A DNA stretch of 64,000 nucleotides, from NCBI GenBank assembly GCA_963660615.1, contig CAVKYE010000002.1, forward strand, positions 1-64,000. The letters are read 5' to 3'. Numbering within the stretch: the stretch's first letter is position 1; the number at the start of each line of letters is the position of its first letter. The notes beneath the pieces are model-generated. The model was given only the letters and a program-made list of their open reading frames with translations. It had not been told where the DNA came from and ran no database searches. Both the position numbers and the translations under genes were made by a program. This DNA is from Coprosoma sp963660615 (lineage in GTDB: Bacteria > Bacillota_I > Bacilli_A > RF39 > UBA660). This document shows, one piece after another, positions 54,034-62,793 of this stretch.

Positions 54034-54063
54034 TTTCTACGCCTAAGGTATATACAAGCATAT
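54034..54063 (+). repeat. Right element end, 30-bp inverted repeat (attachment site)
   Basis: Exact reverse complement of 40107-40136. The inner 24 bases (54034-54057) end in TATACAA, GC at 54058-54059 is the putative crossover, and ATAT (54060-54063) belongs to the host gene. Confidence 0.9.
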
Positions 54064-54089
54064 CCTTGATATCCGCCATAATAATACAT
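54058..54089 (-). pseudogene. 5' part of the interrupted YjcZ-like gene
   Basis: On the minus strand GGAGGAATAATT precedes ATG at 54089, giving MYYYGGYQGYA before the element boundary. It continues in frame with the C-terminal part at 40112-39984. In the present state it reads on into the element as CIYLRRRKKV-type codons, so only a short nonsense tail is made. The promoter must lie between here and rodA (54090-54225), which also contains the divergent rodA promoter. Confidence 0.85.
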
Positions 54090-54225
54090 AATTATTCCTC
54101 CTATCTAACTTCAGTATATTGTACGCAACTTAACACATTTTGGATATTAAAAACACCTATTTTTTATTTTGTACTACAAAATATTTAAATAATATGATAT
54201 TATATTATAAGATAGGAGCGTAAGT

Positions 54226-55398
54226 ATGAATCAATCTTTAAAAAAAATAATCAAAGATTTAGATAAACCATTATTATTATTAACAATAGTGGGCTTTACT
54301 TTCGGTCTTCTTACCATAGTAACAGCCTCATCAAGAGCCGCTGTTGTTAACTATGATGTATCAATATATTACTATTTTTTTAAACAACTAGCATTTATTG
54401 GCTTAGGTGTCATTATAGCCATAGCAATATTAAAAACCGATACTAAAAAATATAAAATGCTAGTACCACTTTTATTCGTAATAATGATAATATTAAATAT
54501 TATAGCTTTAAAATCGGAAGCCTTATCCGGTTCTCATAACTGGATAGACCTAAAATTTTTCAAACTACAACCAAGTGAACTATCAAAACCCGTAATCATC
54601 GCCATTCTCGCCATATTATTTGAAAAATACTATCGTAAACTCAGAACCCAAAACATCCCCCATTACGAAATGATTGGAAAAATATGCTTAGTTGCCATGA
54701 TAATACCTGCCATTGTCTTTTTCCAAAAAGACCTAGGAACCCTCATCATAATATCATTCATAATATTCATCATGATGTTATCAAGCCCAATATTAAAAAT
54801 AGAAAAATTAAAATACATGCTCTTAATTTTAATAACAATCATAATTGGAGTAGCCATCTATACAGCATCCGGCGGACAAATTCTAAACGATGCTAGAAAA
54901 TCAAGATTTTCATCTTGGCTAGATCCTTGCGGGCAATATGAATCAGGCGGTTATCAAGTATGTAATAGTTACATAGCTATAAATGATGGAGGCTTTACCG
55001 GACTTGGAATAGGCAAAAGTAAACAAAAATATTCATACATTCCAGAACCTCACACCGACTCAGCCTTTGCCATCATAGCCGAAGAATACGGCGTTTATAG
55101 AACCATATTTATATTTTTAGGATACACAATAATATTGTGGCGTACACTAGCAATAGCCGCAAAAGCCTCAACTCTAAGAGGAAGATACATATGTGTCGGT
55201 GTAGCATCCTATATATTTGCTCACATATTCATAAACATGGGTGGAATGTTTGGCGTAATCCCCTTAACCGGAGTTCCATTACCATTCTTTAGTTACGGAG
55301 GAAGTTTCGCCATATCACTAATCGCATCCCTTGCCATGGTTCAAAGAGTTGCCGTTGAAACAAAAAACAAAAAAATAAAAATAAAATCCCCAAATTAG
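54226..55398 (+). CDS. FtsW/RodA/SpoVE family peptidoglycan polymerase
   Basis: The 390-residue protein has ten predicted helices with family signatures: GSHNWIDLKFFKLQPSELSK, DARKSRFSSWLDP, and GGFTGLGIGKSKQKYSYIPE followed by PHTDSAFAIIAEEYG. SEDS proteins polymerise lipid II glycan strands with a class B PBP. The sequence alone does not separate RodA (elongation) from FtsW (division); the surrounding genes give no pbp2 or division gene. It has its own promoter and a T-rich end. Confidence 0.92.
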   Translation: MNQSLKKIIKDLDKPLLLLTIVGFTFGLLTIVTASSRAAVVNYDVSIYYYFFKQLAFIGLGVIIAIAILKTDTKKYKMLVPLLFVIMIILNIIALKSEALSGSHNWIDLKFFKLQPSELSKPVIIAILAILFEKYYRKLRTQNIPHYEMIGKICLVAMIIPAIVFFQKDLGTLIIISFIIFIMMLSSPILKIEKLKYMLLILITIIIGVAIYTASGGQILNDARKSRFSSWLDPCGQYESGGYQVCNSYIAINDGGFTGLGIGKSKQKYSYIPEPHTDSAFAIIAEEYGVYRTIFIFLGYTIILWRTLAIAAKASTLRGRYICVGVASYIFAHIFINMGGMFGVIPLTGVPLPFFSYGGSFAISLIASLAMVQRVAVETKNKKIKIKSPN

Positions 55399-55486
55399 AT
55401 TAAGAAATTAATCTTTTTTTTGTTTAAAAAAAGGAAAAACAAAAATTTTGTCGTATCATAATAATAGGGAGACTAGAAAGGAAGAT

Positions 55487-56158
55487 ATGATAAAAGAAAA
55501 AATAATAAAATTTAAAATACCACTAATAATAATTGGAATAATTTTAGTAATTATAGTATCACTAATAACTACCAAAGAAGAAGAATTTGATGAACCAGTA
55601 ATCGAAAAAGAAAAAAACGTAAAAACAAAAGTCAAAGAAGAAACTACCATAAAAGTAGACCTAAAAGGCGAAGTAAATGCCATTGGCGTATATGAAATGA
55701 AAACAAACGAGCGTATAAGCGATCTCATAAACAAAGCTGGAGGTCTTACCAAAAACGCCGACACCTCACTTATCAACCTTAGTAAAAAACTAGAAGACCA
55801 AATGGTAATAATCATCTATAGCAAAACAGAAGTAAACAAAATGAAAAACCAAAACAAAGAAGAAAAAATAACATGTCCAGAAGTAAACGACGGATGCATA
55901 ACAACCGAAAAAGCAGAAACCCTGCTAGATAAAAGCAGCACTTCAAAAGAAACAAAAACTACATCATCTCAAATAAACATAAATACCGCAACCGAAGAAG
56001 AACTACAAACATTAAGTGGAATAGGAGAGAGTAGAGCCAAAGCCATAATAGAATATAGAAACCAAAAAGGAAAATTCGAAAAAATAGAAGACATAAAAAA
56101 TGTCTCAGGAATAGGCGACGCCTTATATGAAAAAATCAAGTCAAATATTACCGTTTGA
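55487..56158 (+). CDS. comEA: Competence protein ComEA (DNA receptor)
   Basis: The 223-residue protein has an N-terminal transmembrane helix (about 9-27), an SLBB-like domain (VDLKGEVNAIGVYEM, LINKAGGLTKNADTSLINLS) and a C-terminal helix-hairpin-helix pair (INTATEEELQTLSGIGESRA, FEKIEDIKNVSGIGDALYEK) that binds DNA. It captures double-stranded DNA outside and hands it to ComEC. ATG 55487 follows AGAAAGGAAG. Stop TGA overlaps comEC. Confidence 0.95.
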   Translation: MIKEKIIKFKIPLIIIGIILVIIVSLITTKEEEFDEPVIEKEKNVKTKVKEETTIKVDLKGEVNAIGVYEMKTNERISDLINKAGGLTKNADTSLINLSKKLEDQMVIIIYSKTEVNKMKNQNKEEKITCPEVNDGCITTEKAETLLDKSSTSKETKTTSSQININTATEEELQTLSGIGESRAKAIIEYRNQKGKFEKIEDIKNVSGIGDALYEKIKSNITV

Positions 56159-58190
56159 AATATTCACGCTTCTAATATTTCTAGTATCATTAGCCTATAC
56201 CATATATAAAGTAAACAACCCACCAAAAAGCCTATACCAAAACGAAAACAAAATAACAGGTATAATAACAAACTGTCAAACAACAAAAAACGCCACCAAA
56301 ATAACCCTAAAAGCCAAAGAAAAAATCATCATAAATGATTATAATAACTTCAATTGTAAAATAGGTCTAAAAATAATCGCCGAAGGGGAACTAAAACCAC
56401 CAGAAAAAAACACCATCTTCAGCACATTTAATTACAAAAATTACCTATTAAGTATAAATGTCAAAAACACCTTCACCGCCACCAAAATAACAAAAATAAA
56501 CAAAAATATACAACAAAAATATAAACTAAAAAATCAAATAATAAACTATATAAATAAATTCAAAAGCAAAAAATACATAAACGCCTTCATCCTAGGAAAC
56601 ACCAAACAAATAGAAGAAGACGTTCTAAATAGCTATCAAAACAATGGCATAAGTCATCTTTTAGCTATATCCGGAATGCACATAACATTGCTTTCCTTAA
56701 TAATCCTTTTCATTTTAAAACAAATATCAAAAAATGAAAAACTAAATTACACAATCGTAATCACCATCCTAATATTTTATGCATTTCTAGTAAATTTCAC
56801 CCCACCAGTCACAAGAGCCCTTTTGCTCTTTATTGCCCTAACCATCAAAAAAGTTCTAAATCTAAAAACAAAAACAATATACTTTCTTATATTAATTTGT
56901 GCCATATTACTATTAAAAAACCCTTACAACATCTACAATATAGGCTTCTTATTTTCATTCATCGTTTCATTTTATCTAATCTTATTTCAAAACATATACC
57001 AAAAACAAAAAAACTACATAAAAAAAACATTCATAATATCCTTAATCTCATTTATCGTAGGAGTGCCAATTCTAATTATAAATTTTCATACTATAAATTT
57101 CCTAAGCCCATTTATAAATATAATATTTGTTCCATTAGTATCCATAATAATTTATCCGCTTTCATTACTAACCCTAATTATCCATCCATTAGATAACCTA
57201 TTATATACTTTAACAAAAATCATGGAAACCATGTCACTAAACATCGAAAAAATAACCATTTTTACCATAACCTTAAAACACATAAATATTACCATAGTAA
57301 TCTTGTATTATATCTTAATTACATACACCTTAAATAGCATCAAAAAAAATAATTACACACCCCTAATTTTATTAATAACCATACTAATAATTCATAATCA
57401 AATAAACATAGTAGATAAAAATCTAAAAGTAATCATAATAGACGTTGGCCAAGGTGATAGCATACTTCTAAAATTCCCACACTCCAAAGCAAACATCCTA
57501 ATAGACACAGGAGGAATCATAAACTACACAAATAAAAAAACATATAGCCTCGCCAAAAACAAAATAATACCATACTTAAAAAGCGAAGGAATAACCAAAT
57601 TAGACTATCTCATAACAACCCATGGAGATTTCGATCATATGGGTGAATCAATAAACTTAGTTAACAACTTTAAAGTAGAAAAAGTAATTTTTAACTGTGG
57701 TGAGTATAATGATTTAGAAAACAAATTAATCAGCACATTAAAAACAAAAAACATTAAATATTATTCATGCATTAACGAATTAAATATAAAAAAATATAAA
57801 TTACAATTTTTAAACACAAAAAATTACACCGATGAAAATACAAATAGTAATGTTATTTATCTAAATTATAATAATTATAAATTTTTATTCATGGGAGATA
57901 CTTCTATACAAAAAGAAAAAGACATCCTAAAAAAATATAATCTAAGTAATATTGATTTCTTAAAAGTTGGCCATCATGGTTCCAATACATCTAGTAGTAA
58001 AAAATTTATAAATAAGGTTAACCCCAAATATTCTTTAATAAGTGTTGGTAAAAACAATAGATATGGTCACCCTAAAAAAGAAGTCTTAAAAACTCTAAGT
58101 AAATCTAAAATATATAGAACCGATAAAGATGGTAGTATAAAAATAACTATAAAACCAAAAGTATATAATATTAAAACCTGCGCTCCTTAA
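56127..58190 (+). CDS. comEC: Competence protein ComEC (DNA uptake channel)
   Basis: The 687-residue protein has an N-terminal helix and OB-like domain, a multi-helix competence domain (about 140-410; ISHLLAISGMHITLLSL is the signature), and a C-terminal metallo-beta-lactamase domain (VIIDVGQGDSILL, THGDFDHMG, VGHHGSNTSS). It moves one DNA strand across the membrane while the other is degraded. It overlaps comEA by 32 bases. The metal-binding residues appear intact, so it should be active. Confidence 0.95.
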   Translation: MKKSSQILPFEIFTLLIFLVSLAYTIYKVNNPPKSLYQNENKITGIITNCQTTKNATKITLKAKEKIIINDYNNFNCKIGLKIIAEGELKPPEKNTIFSTFNYKNYLLSINVKNTFTATKITKINKNIQQKYKLKNQIINYINKFKSKKYINAFILGNTKQIEEDVLNSYQNNGISHLLAISGMHITLLSLIILFILKQISKNEKLNYTIVITILIFYAFLVNFTPPVTRALLLFIALTIKKVLNLKTKTIYFLILICAILLLKNPYNIYNIGFLFSFIVSFYLILFQNIYQKQKNYIKKTFIISLISFIVGVPILIINFHTINFLSPFINIIFVPLVSIIIYPLSLLTLIIHPLDNLLYTLTKIMETMSLNIEKITIFTITLKHINITIVILYYILITYTLNSIKKNNYTPLILLITILIIHNQINIVDKNLKVIIIDVGQGDSILLKFPHSKANILIDTGGIINYTNKKTYSLAKNKIIPYLKSEGITKLDYLITTHGDFDHMGESINLVNNFKVEKVIFNCGEYNDLENKLISTLKTKNIKYYSCINELNIKKYKLQFLNTKNYTDENTNSNVIYLNYNNYKFLFMGDTSIQKEKDILKKYNLSNIDFLKVGHHGSNTSSSKKFINKVNPKYSLISVGKNNRYGHPKKEVLKTLSKSKIYRTDKDGSIKITIKPKVYNIKTCAP

Positions 58191-58609
58191 AATAAAAAAC
58201 AAAATAATAGTTTAATTATTTATACAAAAACAAAAAATACGAATATATTATTAATGAAGATGAGAAAAAATACATACATCAAGAAAAAAAGAATATAATA
58301 AAAATGAAAAACTCATCTTCAAAATACCACAAAACACCTATGTAAAGGTATAAAATTGTATGGTCACCCCCACAAACTTTGAATAAAATAATTCTAATTA
58401 CCCAAAAAGATGGCAAAGCCATCTAAAAAAGCCCGCTATGCATTAGCGTTTAATATAGATAGGCTCAAAGCCAAAACATGATAGATTTTATCATGTTTTT
58501 TTATCAAAATACTAAAATTTTATAAAAAAATCAAAAAAATATGAATTTTTTGTAAAAAAAAGAAGGAAATTAGGAAAAAATATCGTATATTATATATAGA
58601 GGGGGATTT
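58191..58609 (+). other. Intergenic region with hairpins and terminator
   Basis: No gene is supported. Features: a GATGGC/GCCATC hairpin at about 58409-58423, a CGCTA/TAGCG repeat at about 58433-58448, and a terminator at 58474-58503 (AAACATGATA/TATCATGTTT plus seven T). A -10-like TATATT lies before dnaG. Confidence 0.6.
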
Positions 58610-58615
58610 TTGCCT

Positions 58616-60343
58616 ATGAATCGTTTAAGCCAAGAACAAATAAACGAAATAAGAAACAGTGTAGATATAGTTGATGTTATCTCAAATTATGTTTCACTAA
58701 CGCCACAAGGTAAAAACTACTTTGGTGTCTGTCCATTCCACGATGATAATAATCCAAGTATGAGCGTCAGTAGAGATAAAAAAATCTACAAATGTTTCTC
58801 TTGCGGCGCAACTGGAACAATATTCAAATTCATCATGGATTATGAAAATATATCATTCATCCAAGCCGTCAAAAAAGTAGCCGATTTAGGTGGTATAAAT
58901 ATAAACATAGAACTTCCCAAAGCCAAACAAAGCTACACGCACCTGCACGATTTATATGACCTAAGTTTAAAATTCTACATAAATAACATAAATACAATCG
59001 AAGGAAAAACCGCTAAAGAATATCTAAAAAAAAGAGAAATAAGCGAAACCATAATAAAAGAATTTCAAATAGGCCTCTCTTTAAAAAACAAAGATAGCTT
59101 ATCTAAAATACTAGAAAAAAAATATAGTGAAAAAGAATTACTAGAAAGTGGATTAGTAAAAAAAACTAGTTATAACTATCAAGACCTTTTTCATGACCGC
59201 ATAATGTTTCCATTATATGACCTAGAAGGGAATCCAGTCGCCTATAGTGGCAGAATTTATAATAAAGAAGACCCTTCAAAATATATAAACACAAAAGAAA
59301 CAGTCTTATTTAAAAAAGGCGAACTCCTCTATAACTACCACAGAGCCAAAGACATAGCCCGCAAAAAAAATCAAATAATCATTATGGAAGGCTTTATGGA
59401 TGTCATAAGAGCATATACCATCGGAATAAAAAACGTAGTAGCTACCATGGGGACCGCCGTAACATCACATCAAGCTACCATAATATCCAAAATGGCTAAA
59501 GAAATAATCCTCTGTTTTGATGGTGACAAAGCTGGTGAAAAAGCCACCCTATCATGTGCTGATGAACTAATAAAAAAAGGTATAACCCCAAAAGTAATTA
59601 GACTAGAAGAAGGCCTAGATCCCGATGAATACATCAAAAAATATGGCAAAGAAAAATTTGAAATAAAATTAAAAAATCCCATAAGCATCATGGACTTCAA
59701 ACTATCACATCTAAAACAAAACAAAAATCTAAATAGTGTCATCGACGAAGCCAAGTACATAAACGAAGCCATAAACGAAATAAATAAAATTAATGATGAC
59801 ATTCTAAAAGAAATAACCATAAAAAAAATAGTCTCCGAAACAAATATATCAGAAAGTTTAATAAGAGAAAAAATCACCACAAACAAGCCTGTCATCCCAA
59901 AAACAAAACAAATAAAAATAAAAACCGACAAATATGAAGTCGCCCAAAGAAATCTACTTTTCTACATGCTAAAAAGTAGTGAAATCGTCAAAATGTATCA
60001 AAACAAAGTCACATACATCCCAAACAAAGAATATAGATGCCTAGCTAGAGAAATAAATAGTTTTTATAAAGAAAATGGATTCATAAACGAAGCCGATCTA
60101 ATAGACTACGTAGAATGTGACGAAGAAATTTTAAACACCATCTCAAAAATAGAAAATTCAAACCTAAAAGAAAATTATACAATAAACGAAATAGAAGATT
60201 ACATAAAAGTTATAAAAGATTACAACATAAAAAACGAAACAAAAAGATTAAAAGAACAAATGAAAAAAGAAATAGATCCCATAGAAAAAGCTAAAATAGC
60301 TCAAAGAATAATCGACTTAAAAAAGGAGTGTTACAATGTTTAA
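58616..60343 (+). CDS. dnaG: DNA primase
   Basis: The 575-residue primase has an N-terminal zinc ribbon (CPFHDDNNPSMSV, KCFSCGATGT), the central TOPRIM with IIMEGFMDVIRAY and FDGDKAGEKA, and a C-terminal helicase-binding region. It makes RNA primers for replication. ATG 58616 is 10 bases after GGGGG; TTG 58610 is closer to that site but less usual. It overlaps rpoD by 8 bases, the macromolecular-synthesis operon order dnaG-rpoD. Confidence 0.95.
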   Translation: MNRLSQEQINEIRNSVDIVDVISNYVSLTPQGKNYFGVCPFHDDNNPSMSVSRDKKIYKCFSCGATGTIFKFIMDYENISFIQAVKKVADLGGININIELPKAKQSYTHLHDLYDLSLKFYINNINTIEGKTAKEYLKKREISETIIKEFQIGLSLKNKDSLSKILEKKYSEKELLESGLVKKTSYNYQDLFHDRIMFPLYDLEGNPVAYSGRIYNKEDPSKYINTKETVLFKKGELLYNYHRAKDIARKKNQIIIMEGFMDVIRAYTIGIKNVVATMGTAVTSHQATIISKMAKEIILCFDGDKAGEKATLSCADELIKKGITPKVIRLEEGLDPDEYIKKYGKEKFEIKLKNPISIMDFKLSHLKQNKNLNSVIDEAKYINEAINEINKINDDILKEITIKKIVSETNISESLIREKITTNKPVIPKTKQIKIKTDKYEVAQRNLLFYMLKSSEIVKMYQNKVTYIPNKEYRCLAREINSFYKENGFINEADLIDYVECDEEILNTISKIENSNLKENYTINEIEDYIKVIKDYNIKNETKRLKEQMKKEIDPIEKAKIAQRIIDLKKECYNV

Positions 60344-61409
60344 TGAAATAAAATCATTCGAAGAAAGAAAAAAAGAATTAATTACAATAGGAAAGAAAAA
60401 AGGAATAATAACATATGAAGAATTAGCCGAAAAACTAAAAGGACTAGAACTAGACTCAGACTCATTAGATGAACTATATAATGCATTCAATGAAAATAAC
60501 ATTCAAATAGTATCTGAAAATCCCGAAGATGATGATACAGAAGGACACACTGGAGACGAAATTCTCACCAAAGATTTAACCATAAACGATCCAGTTAGAA
60601 TGTACCTAAAAGAAATAGGACAAATAAAATTGTTAACCAACGAAGAAGAGTCTGTACTAGCCGATAGAATAGCTGAAGGTGACGAAGAAGCAAAAGCCAT
60701 ACTAGCAGAAGCTAATCTAAGACTAGTAGTAAGTATCGCAAAAAGATATGTAGGAAGAGGAATGCTATTTCTAGACCTAATTCAAGAAGGAAACATCGGT
60801 CTTATGAAAGCCGTAGAAAAATTTGACGTTTCAAAAGGATACAAATTCTCAACCTATGCCACATGGTGGATAAGACAAGCTATCACAAGAGCCATAGCCG
60901 ATCAAGCAAGAACCATAAGAGTACCAGTTCATATGGTAGAAACCATAAACAAACTAGCTAGAGTAGAAAGACAACTAACACTAGAATTAAATAGAGAACC
61001 AACCGAAGAAGAACTATCAAAAAAAATGGGGACATCAGTAGAAAAAATAAGAGATATTTATAAAATATCTCAAGAACCAGTAAGCCTAGAAACCCCAATC
61101 GGAGAAGAAGATGATTCACACTTAGGAGATTTCATCCCAGACGAAACAAACATGAGCCCAGAAGATTTTGCTATAAACGAACTACTAAAAGACGAAATAT
61201 CAGAAGTATTATTAACCCTAACAGAAAGAGAAGAAAAAGTAATAAGACTAAGATTCGGCCTAGAAGACGGAAGACCAAGAACCCTAGAAGAAGTAGGACA
61301 ACTATTCGGAGTAACAAGAGAACGTATAAGACAAATAGAAGCAAAAGCACTAAGAAAACTAAGACATCCATCAAGAAGTAGAAAATTAAAAGATTACCTA
61401 GGCGACTAA
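60336..61409 (+). CDS. rpoD: RNA polymerase primary sigma factor RpoD (SigA)
   Basis: The 357-residue sigma-70 has region 1.1-like start, region 2 (DPVRMYLKEIGQIKLLTNEE; NLRLVVSIAKRYVGRGMLFL; YKFSTYATWWIRQAITRAIA), region 3 and region 4 (LTEREEKVIRLRFGLEDGRP; LEEVGQLFGVTRERIRQIEA), complete. It directs transcription from TTGACA/TATAAT promoters like those seen in this window. AAAGGAG precedes the ATG. It ends 1 base into trmK. Confidence 0.97.
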   Translation: MFNEIKSFEERKKELITIGKKKGIITYEELAEKLKGLELDSDSLDELYNAFNENNIQIVSENPEDDDTEGHTGDEILTKDLTINDPVRMYLKEIGQIKLLTNEEESVLADRIAEGDEEAKAILAEANLRLVVSIAKRYVGRGMLFLDLIQEGNIGLMKAVEKFDVSKGYKFSTYATWWIRQAITRAIADQARTIRVPVHMVETINKLARVERQLTLELNREPTEEELSKKMGTSVEKIRDIYKISQEPVSLETPIGEEDDSHLGDFIPDETNMSPEDFAINELLKDEISEVLLTLTEREEKVIRLRFGLEDGRPRTLEEVGQLFGVTRERIRQIEAKALRKLRHPSRSRKLKDYLGD

Positions 61410-62002
61410 TGCTTTCAAAAAGACTAAAAACAATATGTGATCTCGTTCCCGAAAAGTCAAAAATAATAGACGTTGGAACCGACCATGCATACGTTCCAAT
61501 ATACCTAACAAAATACAAAAAATGTACATGTTTAGCTACCGACATCTCCGAAAAATGCATAGAAAAAGCAAAAAAAAACATAGGAACTTTAAACATCAAA
61601 ACCAAAGTAACTGATGGACTTAACGATATAGACATAAAAGATAATATAATAATCATATCTGGAATGGGCACAAACACCATTTTAAACATCATAAAAAAAG
61701 TCAAAACAAACGACCTAATCATAAGTACCCATAACCACGTCCCAGAATTAAAAAAAGCCCTAAAGAAAAAAGACTATAAAATACATAAAGAAAAAGTAAT
61801 ATTCGAAAAACATTTCTATACAATAACCTACTATAAATATAAAAAAGGGAAAAAAATAAAACCATTTAAAATAAATGATGAAACTTACAGAAAATACATG
61901 ACAAACTATTACAAAATGAAATATAAAAAATCAAAAAAAATAAAAGACAAAATAAAATACAAATATCTAATAATAAAAACTAACTCCAAAGCCCAATTTT
62001 AA
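61409..62002 (+). CDS. trmK: tRNA (adenine22-N1)-methyltransferase TrmK
   Basis: The 197-residue methyltransferase starts MLSKRLKTICDLVPEKSKII and DVGTDHAYVPIYL (SAM motif with DH), then DISEKCIEKAKKN and ISGMGTNTILNII (catalytic Gly-Met-Gly-Thr region), matching TrmK, which methylates A22 in tRNA. The C-terminal part is lysine-rich and short. It overlaps rpoD by one base; rpoD-trmK is the order in many Bacilli. Confidence 0.92.
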   Translation: MLSKRLKTICDLVPEKSKIIDVGTDHAYVPIYLTKYKKCTCLATDISEKCIEKAKKNIGTLNIKTKVTDGLNDIDIKDNIIIISGMGTNTILNIIKKVKTNDLIISTHNHVPELKKALKKKDYKIHKEKVIFEKHFYTITYYKYKKGKKIKPFKINDETYRKYMTNYYKMKYKKSKKIKDKIKYKYLIIKTNSKAQF

Positions 62003-62118
62003 TTTTATTATAAACACTTTACTAATTTATCAAAAATCTAATGATAATTAATACAAGAATAAAAAACTATGATTATCTTTAACATTAAAATTTTTTTCGC
62101 AAGAAAACAAAAAAACAC

Positions 62119-62146
62119 TTCACAAAATAAAAAAAAGTGCTATAAT
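62119..62146 (+). promoter_or_regulatory. Promoter of candidate small RNA
   Basis: TTCACA (62119-62124), a 16-base spacer and a perfect TATAAT (62141-62146). No gene-sized ORF with a ribosome-binding site follows. Confidence 0.65.
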
Positions 62147-62152
62147 GAAAAT

Positions 62153-62319
62153 GCCCTTAAAAATAAAAACAAAATTTTACAAATCCCAACGAGGGAAATT
62201 AAAAACTTAATTTCTCTACTGGGGTTTATAAAAACTAATTTTATTTCTCTTCTCATAACCTATTATAATAAATTTAAAAATATATAAACCCCAAAAAGGA
62301 AACACAAAGTTTCCTTTTT
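62153..62319 (+). ncRNA. Candidate small RNA with alternative long stems
   Basis: From the promoter to a terminator (AAAAGGAAAC/GTTTCCTTTT, 62294-62318) lies about 165 bases of non-coding sequence. AAATCCC (62181-62187) pairs with GGGGTTT (62221-62227), and inside it GGGAAATTAA pairs with TTAATTTCTC, forming an interrupted hairpin. GGGGTTTATA (62221-62230) alternatively pairs perfectly with TATAAACCCC (62283-62292). The two folds exclude each other. The size is close to 6S RNA, but I cannot establish that identity. Confidence 0.5.
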
Positions 62320-62321
62320 TT
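62294..62321. terminator. Terminator between small RNA and YqfQ-like gene
   Basis: AAAAGGAAAC pairs with GTTTCCTTTT around ACAAA; T runs on the plus strand, with an A-rich mate that can also serve the convergent minus-strand gene. Confidence 0.8.
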
Positions 62322-62676
62322 AAGCAAAAAAAGTAGGACCAGATGAATTAGAATTTAAATTTTGATCAAAATTATTTTCTAAATCCTCATAAGAGCCAGA
62401 TTTAACACTACCTTTATTTAAATCACTCGAAAGAGTATCAACCTTTTTAAATTCATTCATAACCCTAAACATCGTTTTCGCATTTTTAATAGCTGGTGTA
62501 ACCTGTTTAATAATAGGAATAGCTTGATTAACAATTCCTAAAGTCCTTTGTGTTCCATTAATAACACTTCCCAAAGTAAGCCTACCACCACCCAAAGCAC
62601 CTCTTAAAGAGGCCAATAAAGAAGGTCTAGCCACACTCATAGGAATCGTATAAAAATAAGGATTATAATAGTTCAT
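62320..62676 (-). CDS. YqfQ/VrrA-like small protein
   Basis: The 118-residue protein starts MNYYNPYFYTIP and contains TLGSVINGTQRTLGIVNQAI and PIIKQVTPAIKNAKTMFRVM, the conserved segment of YqfQ/VrrA-type proteins (VrrA from Bacillus). The C-terminus is Asn/Ser-rich and low in complexity. In Bacillus the family is linked to sporulation or the envelope; its role here is unknown. The upstream side has a minus-strand AAGGAAG site. Confidence 0.7.
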   Translation of the reverse strand: MNYYNPYFYTIPMSVARPSLLASLRGALGGGRLTLGSVINGTQRTLGIVNQAIPIIKQVTPAIKNAKTMFRVMNEFKKVDTLSSDLNKGSVKSGSYEDLENNFDQNLNSNSSGPTFFA

Positions 62677-62793
62677 ATATCATTACTTCCTTCCATTTTA
62701 TTATATGTTTTTTCTAAAAAAAAGTTTTATTTAAATTCAAAATATGTTATAATAAACCTAGCAGAATAAAAATAAAGAAGGGTACGGTGTAAC

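Larger units (their letters stand above)
40113..54057 (+). mobile_element. 13.9-kb serine-recombinase element with a biosynthesis-like cargo
   Basis: The element is bounded by perfect 30-bp inverted repeats and by the two halves of a host gene. Its last gene encodes a large serine recombinase ending 34 bases inside the right end. The cargo comprises a dead IS, small hypotheticals, a five-gene biosynthesis-like operon, an NTP pyrophosphatase, two Gre-like proteins, a sigma-like factor and a MazF-like toxin. I see no relaxase, coupling protein, type IV secretion, replication or phage structural gene, so it is an integrative element that is either mobilised by others or decayed. A GC lies at both junctions, consistent with the 2-bp overlap of serine recombinases. 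Confidence 0.88.

Noticed and set aside
40113..54057. Element as a full integrative conjugative element or prophage
   Set aside because: No relaxase, VirB4/VirD4-like ATPase, replication protein or phage structural gene is visible in 13.9 kb.
62069..62287. 72-codon ORF on the plus strand before the YqfQ-like gene
   Set aside because: Low-complexity translation, no ribosome-binding site, and it overlaps the promoter and both stems of the candidate small RNA.
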